A DNA stretch of 6,736 nt from Candidatus Rokuibacteriota bacterium (GTDB lineage Bacteria; Methylomirabilota; Methylomirabilia; Rokubacteriales; CSP1-6), in contig JACQRS010000064.1 of NCBI GenBank assembly GCA_016206385.1, forward strand, positions 1 through 6,736. Direction: 5' to 3'. A program made the position numbers and the translations under genes. The notes under the pieces are model-generated. The model worked only from the letters and a program-made list of their open reading frames with translations. It was not told the DNA's origin and ran no database searches. Below are positions 1-5,592 of this stretch, in pieces (position 1 is the stretch's first letter; every line of letters starts with the position of its first letter).

Positions 1-155
1 ACCTGCGGCACCACGCTCTCGTCGTAGCCGACGATCCCGGGGAAGAGGGGCTCGTTCTCCCGGAGCCGCGCGATCAGGTTGTCGCGCAGCTCCTGCTTGA
101 CCGACTTCGTCCGCCAGCCCCTCTGCCGCAGCTCTCCGACCGTGCGCGCCTTCAT
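1..155 (-). CDS. Magnesium-chelatase subunit I-like AAA+ ATPase, N-terminal fragment
   Basis: Partial gene: 51 codons from an ATG at 155 and then off the left edge. The visible protein begins MKARTVGELRQRG and includes SVKQELRDNLIARLRE and the segment EPLFPGIVGYDESVVPQ. From memory, the phrase 'PLFPGI(V/L)GY...V(I/V)PQ' is typical of the N-terminus of ChlI-like AAA+ ATPases, lying just before the Walker A region, which is outside the window. Such proteins usually act with a von Willebrand factor A (ChlD-like) partner as ATP-driven remodelling or chelatase machines; outside chlorophyll-making bacteria the target is generally unknown. The start sits 43 bp downstream of the stop of the polytopic membrane protein on the same strand, so co-transcription with it and the IclR gene is likely. 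No strong Shine-Dalgarno is seen. The family call rests on about 50 residues and could be wrong in detail. Confidence 0.68.
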   Translation of the reverse strand, partial: MKARTVGELRQRGWRTKSVKQELRDNLIARLRENEPLFPGIVGYDESVVPQ

Positions 156-198
156 CTCGCCTATTCTGCTCGAAGTCCGCAGCGATGACAACCCCGAC

Positions 199-1905
199 TC
201 AGCCCGCGGGCCGTCGCGCGAGCCAGAGGAGGACGAAGGTCACCGGCGACGCCACCAGCGCGGGGTACGCGAGGAGGATCTGAGCCCACCGCGCGGCTGG
301 GGTCACGAACTGCCCTGCGGCAGCCAGCACCAGGAACAGTGAAAGGCCGGTCCACGCCGCCACACGTGTGGCGAGGGGACGCTCGCGTGAGGGACCGGCC
401 AAGGTCAAGGGGGCGAGGGTCGAGGCGCCGAGGCCGAACCCGGTCAGGAGCACGCTCCACGGGTCGAGAGGCCAGTAGGTCCCCAGCGCCGAGACCGCCA
501 GCATGGCCCCCCAGAGCCCCACGTTCCTTTCCTCGGTCGCGCGCCGGGCCAAGAGGCCCCTGAGCCCCGCAGCGCTGGCGAGGAGGGCGAAGCACCCGCC
601 AACGAGGGCGAGGTCGCCCAGCGTTGGCCCCCAAGCGCTGCCCCGCAGCGCCAGGGCTGGAAGCTCGAAAAGCTTCTCCGGAGTGACCCCACCGAGAAAG
701 AGCTCGGGGGCGAGGAACGCGATGTAGGTTGCCCAGCCGAGCGCCCACGCCACCGCAAGAAGGCACGCGATCCCCTCGATGGCGCCTCCAGCGCGGGGGA
801 GAAGAGGACCATGCTCGGACGCCAGGAGTGCGACAGCGCCTCCCAGGAGCGTCAGCCCGGAGCCTGCGACGGAGAGCAGCCACGTGCTGGTTGGCGGCAG
901 GGGCGGATCGGCCCACCGGACTCCGGACTCGGGAGCGCCGGGGACTCGCTTATTGGCCTCGAATCTCAGGCGTCGGCCCGCGTCCACGACGAGGCGGTCT
1001 CCCGGCCGGATGGCCAGCGATTGACCCGCCGCCAGCGTCCACTCCTGAACCTGGACCTCCTCGCGATCGGTGACGAGGATCCGGAGCGGCCCCGGCGCAA
1101 GCGTCGTGACCCGGTGCTCCTCCTGGAACAGGAGGGTGTCGCTCCCGCGGCGTGGCGCAACGGGACGCCCGTCCGTGACCCACGGGCTGTCCGGGGGGAA
1201 CCTGAAGGCCGGGAGGGATGCGACGTGGCTCCACGCTGCGAGCGGATGCCGCCCCGCGCTGCTCGCGACAACGCCCAGCGGAACGAAGAGCGCCAGGAGG
1301 GCCAGCGTGGCGAGCGCCGCTGCCCAACGCCGGGCCGCCTTCCAGACCGCCACCACGAACATCGCCACTGCCGCCACCAGAACCGCGGGCAGCCTGGGGA
1401 ACCCAAGCGACTGGACCATGTCGCCCACCAGGAGCAGACTGGCCCAGAGAAGGACCACCCCCATGAGGACAAGGACGAAGGATACGGCCGGGTGCGACGG
1501 GACTGCGCGTCGCGTCCGGAGCAGGGCGCTCAGGAGCGGAGCCACGACCACGAGGAGAACGATCCACAGCCCCCTGCGACCGCCGGTGAGAAGCTCCACG
1601 GGAAGGAAGAAGAGGAGCGCCGGTGTGAACCAGATCGAAACCCTGTCCATCGCGGGCAGCCAGGCGGGGGCGTCCGGACCCGAAAACGTGACGCAACCGA
1701 GGGTGATCAGAACCGCGAGGAGGGGCGCCACGGCGCCGGCGTACCACCAGGAGAGGCTCACCCCGAACACGCGCGCGGCGCCCGCGCTGAGGGGAGCCAG
1801 CTGGAGCAGCGCGAAGACCGCCAGGAGGCCGAGCAGAGCCCGCACCCCGAGCCGGAGCCTCAGCCCAGCGGGATCGGACGTCTCCCCGGTGCGGGGAGCG
1901 GTCAC
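199..1905 (-). CDS. Polytopic membrane protein of unknown function (about 14 TM segments)
   Basis: A 568-residue integral membrane protein that I do not recognise. The GTG start at 1905 is chosen because it overlaps the TGA of the IclR gene by 4 bp (GTGA); the open frame extends further upstream, but that part overlaps the IclR gene and is arginine/proline-rich shadow sequence. Hydrophobic segments lie near residues 21-40, 53-72, 91-106, 112-129, 140-160, 173-190 and 194-213. A hydrophilic insert of about 130 residues follows (214-342), and then about seven more segments between 343 and 562. The insert looks beta-rich, with the stretches TLLFQEEHRVTTLAPG and LAIRPGDRLVVDAGRRLRF. The architecture (7 TM, soluble domain, 7 TM) looks like a transporter or a membrane scaffold, but no catalytic motif is evident. 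It sits between a regulator and a ChlI-like ATPase on one strand, so it may be the membrane part of an ATPase-dependent system; that is inference from position only. Confidence 0.8.
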   Translation of the reverse strand: MTAPRTGETSDPAGLRLRLGVRALLGLLAVFALLQLAPLSAGAARVFGVSLSWWYAGAVAPLLAVLITLGCVTFSGPDAPAWLPAMDRVSIWFTPALLFFLPVELLTGGRRGLWIVLLVVVAPLLSALLRTRRAVPSHPAVSFVLVLMGVVLLWASLLLVGDMVQSLGFPRLPAVLVAAVAMFVVAVWKAARRWAAALATLALLALFVPLGVVASSAGRHPLAAWSHVASLPAFRFPPDSPWVTDGRPVAPRRGSDTLLFQEEHRVTTLAPGPLRILVTDREEVQVQEWTLAAGQSLAIRPGDRLVVDAGRRLRFEANKRVPGAPESGVRWADPPLPPTSTWLLSVAGSGLTLLGGAVALLASEHGPLLPRAGGAIEGIACLLAVAWALGWATYIAFLAPELFLGGVTPEKLFELPALALRGSAWGPTLGDLALVGGCFALLASAAGLRGLLARRATEERNVGLWGAMLAVSALGTYWPLDPWSVLLTGFGLGASTLAPLTLAGPSRERPLATRVAAWTGLSLFLVLAAAGQFVTPAARWAQILLAYPALVASPVTFVLLWLARRPAG

Positions 1906-2657
1906 GACGCGGGTTTGGCTCCGAACCGCGCCTCGATCTCGCGGGCCGCGGACAGCACAAGGGGCGCGATCTCGCCTCTGATGCGCTCGCGCGAGAGCCG
2001 GATCGCAGGCGCGCTCACCTCGATCGCACCGAGCGCGCGCTTGGCGAGATCCCGGATCGGGGCTGCCACCGACCGGACACCGGCTTCGCACTCCTCGTCG
2101 TCCACCGCATACCCCTCGGCCGCCACCCGCGCCAGCTCCTCGAGCAGCACCGCCGGGGACTCCGGCCCGAGGAGGGCCTCCTGCTGCTCGCGCGGGCGCG
2201 TGGCCAACAGCGCCTTCCCCGTTGCGGTGCTCGCGGCGGGGAACCGTCGTCCGAGGCGCGGGGCGACGCGGACCGCCTGCTCGCTCTCCTCCATGTCCAC
2301 GTAGACGACGGAGCTCCGATCGAGGACCCCGAGGTACACCGTCTCCCCGCACTTCAGGCCGAGGGCTTCCAGGTAGGCGCGCGCTTGGTAACGAAGATCC
2401 AGGTGGCGGAGATAGACAGAGGCGACCTCATAGACCTTCGCCGCGAGACGATAGCGCTCCGTCTTCTTGTCCTGCTCGACGTACCCCCGGGTTTCCAGGG
2501 TGGCAAGGAGGCGGAACACGTTGTTCTTGTGAAGCTTGAGCTTCCGGGCCAGCTCGGTGACCCCCAACGACTCCTCCTTCACCGTAAACGCCTCGAGGAG
2601 GTCGAGGGCCCGGCTCACCGACTGGATCAAGTAGTCAGATTTGGCCTTTTTCGCCAT
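1902..2657 (-). CDS. IclR-family transcriptional regulator
   Basis: A 251-residue DNA-binding regulator of normal IclR length. The N-terminal winged helix-turn-helix spans about residues 10-70, with SVSRALDLLEAF, then LGVTELARKLKLHKNNVFRLL and the wing GYVEQDKKTERYRL. The C-terminal effector-binding domain (about 85-245) shows family hallmarks: RRFPAASTATGKALLA near 137-152 and a DDEECEAGVRSVAAPI block near 186-201. Members bind small organic acids or similar metabolites and usually repress or activate a neighbouring operon and themselves. ATG at 2657 is preferred over the longer frame to 2756: MAKKAKSDYLIQS is a typical IclR N-terminus, a G-rich stretch lies just upstream, and a good promoter ends 28 bp before it. 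The longer form would run through that promoter. The gene ends in a 4-bp overlap with the membrane protein gene and is divergent from the LmbE-type gene, so both flanking operons are candidate targets. The effector cannot be read from sequence. Confidence 0.93.
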   Translation of the reverse strand: MAKKAKSDYLIQSVSRALDLLEAFTVKEESLGVTELARKLKLHKNNVFRLLATLETRGYVEQDKKTERYRLAAKVYEVASVYLRHLDLRYQARAYLEALGLKCGETVYLGVLDRSSVVYVDMEESEQAVRVAPRLGRRFPAASTATGKALLATRPREQQEALLGPESPAVLLEELARVAAEGYAVDDEECEAGVRSVAAPIRDLAKRALGAIEVSAPAIRLSRERIRGEIAPLVLSAAREIEARFGAKPAS

Positions 2658-2685
2658 GTCCCACCCCACCCTTCGGAACGGCCGT

Positions 2686-2714
2686 ATTATAAAATCGCGT
2701 CGTGTCGGACACAA
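2686..2714 (-). promoter_or_regulatory. Sigma70-like promoter for the IclR operon
   Basis: On the minus strand a perfect TATAAT lies at 2691-2686 and TTGTGT at 2714-2709, separated by exactly 17 bp. Transcription would begin near 2679, giving a leader of about 20 nt before the IclR ATG at 2657. The AT-rich patch stands out in a GC-rich region. The -35 matches the consensus only in its TTG. Confidence 0.6.
2702..2712. promoter_or_regulatory. Palindrome GTGTC-G-GACAC, candidate operator
   Basis: A perfect 5+1+5 inverted repeat overlaps the -35 of the IclR promoter and lies between the two divergent starts. One more matching pair (T2700/A2714) can be added across a single mismatch. IclR-family proteins often bind palindromes at their own promoter, so this is a reasonable autoregulatory site, but palindromes this short also arise by chance. 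Confidence 0.4.
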
Positions 2715-2728
2715 GCGGTCTGCGCGGC

Positions 2729-2757
2729 TTGACTGCCTCTCGATTTGTTGAAACACT
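2729..2757 (+). promoter_or_regulatory. Possible promoter for the deacetylase-to-DUF3179 operon
   Basis: TTGACT at 2729-2734 is a 5/6 match to a -35 box. AACACT at 2752-2757, 17 bp later, is only a 3/6 match to a -10 box. A short palindrome, TGTT-GA-AACA (2746-2755), overlaps the -10 candidate and may be a regulator site. Transcription would start near 2764, about 16 nt before the ATG at 2780. The weak -10 would fit a promoter that needs an activator, or this may not be the promoter. Confidence 0.35.
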
Positions 2758-2779
2758 AGCTGCCGGGAGGGAGGGTCTC

Positions 2780-3481
2780 ATGGCACACTCGATCACGCGC
2801 GTGCTCGTGGTCGTCGCCCATCCGGATGACGCGGAGTTCGGGTGCGGGGGCACGGTGGCCAAGTGGGTGAAGGAGGGACGCGAGGTCGTCTACGTCATCC
2901 TCACCAACGGCGACAAGGGCTCGGCGGAGCGGAGCATGACCTCCGAGCGCCTGGCCCGGGTTCGCGCCGAGGAGCAGCTCAGCGCGGCGCGAACCCTGGG
3001 CGTGGAGCGCGTGGAGTTCCTGGGCTACCCGGACGGCGAGCTGGAGGACACGCACGAGGTGCGCCGCGCCGTGACTGCCCAGATCCGGCGCTACCGGCCC
3101 GACCTCGTCGTCACCCAGAACCCCCACCGCACGGCGAGCCTCTACGCTTCCCACCGCGACCACCGCGTCGCGGGCGGCGTCGTCCTGGATTGTGTGTACC
3201 CCCTGGCGCGGGACCACCTCTCCTTCCCCGAGCTCGTGGCCCAGGGGCTCGAGCCCCACAAAGTCCGGGAGGTGTACCTGATGTGGGGGGAGCAGGCGGA
3301 TGTCGTGGTGGACATCTCCGACACCTTGGAGCTGAAGCTGAAGGCGCTGGCCTACCACACGAGCCAGATGAACGACTTCGCTCTGGTGGAGGCGCGGGTG
3401 CGCGAGCGGGCCGGCCAGCTCGGCAAGCCGAAGGGCTACGCCTACGCCGAGACGTTTAACAGGATCCTGATCCCGCGCTGA
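2780..3481 (+). CDS. PIG-L/LmbE-family zinc-dependent deacetylase
   Basis: A 233-residue cytoplasmic protein spanning the whole family domain. The N-terminal strand and metal motif read VLVVVAHPDDAEFGCGG (residues 8-24). By analogy with MshB, H14 and D17 would be zinc ligands and D16 the general base. The second metal motif, SHRDHR, is at 124-129, with H128 the likely third ligand. Other family landmarks are LTNGDKGS (41-48), the ERLARVRAEEQ helix (56-66) and a C-terminal YAETF. The family removes acetyl groups from N-acetylglucosamine-type conjugates (GlcNAc-PI, mycothiol and bacillithiol precursors) or acts as an amidase; the substrate here cannot be assigned. ATG 2780 is chosen over an in-frame ATG at 2702 because GGGAGGGAGGG (2765-2775) is a good Shine-Dalgarno and the protein then starts directly before the first beta strand. 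It heads the plus-strand operon; the next gene begins 4 bp after its stop. Confidence 0.93.
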   Translation: MAHSITRVLVVVAHPDDAEFGCGGTVAKWVKEGREVVYVILTNGDKGSAERSMTSERLARVRAEEQLSAARTLGVERVEFLGYPDGELEDTHEVRRAVTAQIRRYRPDLVVTQNPHRTASLYASHRDHRVAGGVVLDCVYPLARDHLSFPELVAQGLEPHKVREVYLMWGEQADVVVDISDTLELKLKALAYHTSQMNDFALVEARVRERAGQLGKPKGYAYAETFNRILIPR

Positions 3482-3485
3482 AGCG

Positions 3486-4835
3486 GTGCACCCCATCCGG
3501 ACCGGCCTCCTGCTCGCCGCGCTGCTGCTGGCCGGCACGCCGACGCCGGCCCAGGGCCAGCTCTTCCTCGCCTCCCGCCCCCACCCCGAGTTCATGGTCG
3601 GCCCGCTGCTCGTGCGCGCCACCGTCACGCCGAGCCTCGGCCCCGTCACCGTGGACATCATGTGGAGCCTGGTCATCCCACCGACGCGCAGCGCCCGCGA
3701 GTTCGAGCAGGACCTCTATCTCCTCTGGCCGGGGGCGGTCGTGGCGGACCCGAGCGAGGGTGGGCCCGACCCCGCTCTGGCGCGTTACGTCGAGGCGCGC
3801 GGCTTCACCGTGATCGGCGAGGGGCGGCTGTCCCTGTTCGCCCAGAGCCTGTACCAGATGGAGACCGAGTTGCCTCCCGAGCGCGTGGCCGGCGGTGCGC
3901 CGTTCGTCACCTTTGTCCGGCAAGGTGGCGCGCTCGGCCTGACCTCGCCGGTGACGTACGTCCGGATCCTGTGGACGCCGAAGCTGGTGAACCGGGCGTG
4001 GCTCATGAATCTTCGGATGACGATCGACGGCCTGATCCAGCCCAGGAAGGCGAGCTGGGTCGAAAACGTGTTCTGGGGCCAGCGCCACGTGATCTCCATC
4101 AGCTTCAACGACGTGCGCCACCGGGCGCTGTTTCCGATGTACGTCGAGCACCGGGACCAAGCCGTGCGCCTCTCGGACGATCCGTCCCAGCTGCTGGTGG
4201 CCTTCGCGGACGCCGATCACCTCAAGATCGAGGAGGTGATCCCCGAATCGAGCACCCGGCGCCTGAGCGAGTCGGTCGAAAGCACCGAGGTCGTGTCGCT
4301 GTTCCTGGGCCGATCCGAGGGCATCACGCCCCAGATCCTGAAGGTGCAGTTCGGCTACTTCCGGGGGCTCCAGGCATGGGCGCCAATCCTGATCCCCATG
4401 CTCTTCTTCATCCTCGGAAACTTCGTCAGCCCCATGCTCCAGCGCTGGCTGAAGCGAGGGGTGCAGAGCGTCTCGGCTCGCGTCCAGGTGCCGTGGCTGA
4501 GCGACCGCTTGCGCGGGCGGGAAAGCGGCGTGGTGCTCTCGCGCGACACGCTCGCCCGCATCGTGCCGGGAGAGACGACGTCCGAGGACGTGCTCCGCCT
4601 CTGCGGCCCCAGCCCCGAGGAGTTCCAGCACCTCGGCGCCGACGAACGCCGCACGCTCGTGTATCGCGGCCGCCGGGTGGTGCCGCACCGGCGGCGCACG
4701 TTCGGGTGGCTGGTCACGGTGAGCCACTGGGACATGGAGCACCACGAGGTCGAGATCCAGCTCGATCAGGATCGCGTGCGGGACGTCCAGGCGCGGGTGC
4801 GCCGCTCGCGGCTCGCCCATCCCGAGACGGCGTGA
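3486..4835 (+). CDS. Exported, membrane-anchored protein of unknown function with BamE/SmpA-like C-terminus
   Basis: A 449-residue protein from a GTG start that I do not recognise. Residues 1-24 form a signal peptide (MHPIRTG, a leucine/alanine core, then TPTPAQG-Q). An extracytoplasmic part of about 270 residues follows, and then one membrane segment at about 297-315 (WAPILIPMLFFILGNFVSP). Basic residues just after it (QRWLKRG) place the C-terminus in the cytoplasm by the positive-inside rule. Residues about 350-435 carry LARIVPGETTSEDVLRLCGP followed by RTLVYRGRR, which resembles the helix-turn and strand pattern of BamE/SmpA-type domains (G-x-T-xx-[DE]-V-xx-L-x-G-x-P). Those domains are normally periplasmic lipoproteins, so a cytoplasmic one would be odd. 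The start lies 4 bp after the deacetylase stop, and the stop overlaps the DUF72 start by 4 bp, so it belongs firmly to this operon. No good Shine-Dalgarno is visible, which fits translational coupling. Cutting at the next in-frame ATG would remove the signal peptide. Confidence 0.85.
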   Translation: MHPIRTGLLLAALLLAGTPTPAQGQLFLASRPHPEFMVGPLLVRATVTPSLGPVTVDIMWSLVIPPTRSAREFEQDLYLLWPGAVVADPSEGGPDPALARYVEARGFTVIGEGRLSLFAQSLYQMETELPPERVAGGAPFVTFVRQGGALGLTSPVTYVRILWTPKLVNRAWLMNLRMTIDGLIQPRKASWVENVFWGQRHVISISFNDVRHRALFPMYVEHRDQAVRLSDDPSQLLVAFADADHLKIEEVIPESSTRRLSESVESTEVVSLFLGRSEGITPQILKVQFGYFRGLQAWAPILIPMLFFILGNFVSPMLQRWLKRGVQSVSARVQVPWLSDRLRGRESGVVLSRDTLARIVPGETTSEDVLRLCGPSPEEFQHLGADERRTLVYRGRRVVPHRRRTFGWLVTVSHWDMEHHEVEIQLDQDRVRDVQARVRRSRLAHPETA

Positions 4836-5566
4836 CGGCTCCCGTGCGAGTGCTGGTCGGAACGTCCGGCTACAACTATCCGGAGTGGAAAGGCGCCTTC
4901 TACCCCACCGATCTCCCCGCCACCCGGATGCTCGCCTACTACGCCGAGCGCTTCTCCACGGTCGAGATCAACGCCACCTTCTACAGGGTCCAAACGCCGA
5001 AGACGCTCGCCAGCTGGGCGGCGGCCACTCCTCCCCACTTCACGTTCGCGCTGAAGGCACCGAAGCGCATCACCCACGACGCGCGGCTCAAGGACGTGGA
5101 CGAGCCGGTCCGCTACTTCTGCGATGTGGCCCGCACGCTGGGCGCGAAGCTGGGACCGGTGCTCTTCCAGCTCGCGCCGAGTTTCAAGAAAGATCTGGGA
5201 AGGCTCGGCGACCTGCTCGTCATGCTCCCCGCGGCCCTCCGCTGCGCCTTCGAGTTCCGCCACGACTCCTGGCTCGCCGACGACGTGTACGAGCTGCTCC
5301 GGAGCCGGAACGCGGCCCTCTGCATCGCCGACACCGGGAACGGAACTACGCCCCTCGTGGCAACGGCTGACTTTGGCTACTTCCGATTGCGCGACGAAGG
5401 GTATTCGGAAGAAGATCTGAACCGATGGAGCCAGACCGTCCGGCGGCTCGGTGGGACGTGGCGGGACGCCTTCGTGTACTTCAAGCACGAGGAGTCCGGC
5501 ACCGGGCCGGCGCTCGGCCAACGGCTCCAGGAGCTGCTGGCCGGCCCGCACGCGGGCAGTTCGTGA
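4832..5566 (+). CDS. DUF72 (YecE-like) family protein
   Basis: A 244-residue TIM-barrel-type protein of the DUF72 family, usual length about 240-300. Hallmarks in order are VLVGTSGYNYPEWKGAFYP (7-25), FSTVEINATFYR (41-52), FALKAPKRITHDARL (72-86), GPVLFQLAPSFKKD (108-121), AFEFRHDSWL (139-148), DFGYFRLR (180-187) and AFVYFKHEESGTGPALGQRL (213-232). The biochemical role of the family is not established to my knowledge; it is cytoplasmic and has no signal peptide. The GTG start at 4832 overlaps the previous TGA in a GTGA, so translation is probably coupled; the open frame upstream of it lies out of frame within the previous gene and is spurious. The gene is complete and unremarkable apart from its neighbours: an exported anchor protein before it and a selenoprotein after it. 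Confidence 0.92.
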   Translation: MTAPVRVLVGTSGYNYPEWKGAFYPTDLPATRMLAYYAERFSTVEINATFYRVQTPKTLASWAAATPPHFTFALKAPKRITHDARLKDVDEPVRYFCDVARTLGAKLGPVLFQLAPSFKKDLGRLGDLLVMLPAALRCAFEFRHDSWLADDVYELLRSRNAALCIADTGNGTTPLVATADFGYFRLRDEGYSEEDLNRWSQTVRRLGGTWRDAFVYFKHEESGTGPALGQRLQELLAGPHAGSS

Positions 5567-5575
5567 GGCGCGGTC

Positions 5576-5585
5576 GGGAGGGAGG
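5576..5585 (+). promoter_or_regulatory. Strong Shine-Dalgarno for the DUF3179 selenoprotein
   Basis: GGGAGGGAGG ends 7 nt before ATG 5593. This decides the start in favour of 5593 over the GTG at 5563, which would overlap the DUF72 stop as GTGA but has no comparable site. The same GGGAGGGAGG motif precedes the first gene of the operon. Confidence 0.65.
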
Positions 5586-5592
5586 CCGGGAC

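Noticed and set aside
811..2304. Long plus-strand open frame of 497 codons
   Set aside because: It is antisense to the membrane protein and IclR genes, with low-complexity Arg/Glu/Gly/Pro composition and no recognisable motif: a GC-rich shadow.
2657..2756. N-terminal extension of the IclR protein by 33 residues
   Set aside because: It would translate the TATAAT promoter region, and the extension does not look like IclR family sequence. ATG 2657 gives a typical N-terminus.
3456..4820. Long minus-strand open frame of 454 codons
   Set aside because: It is antisense to the anchored protein gene, which has a signal peptide, TM helix and coupled neighbours. The antisense product is His/Arg/Glu-rich with no domain.
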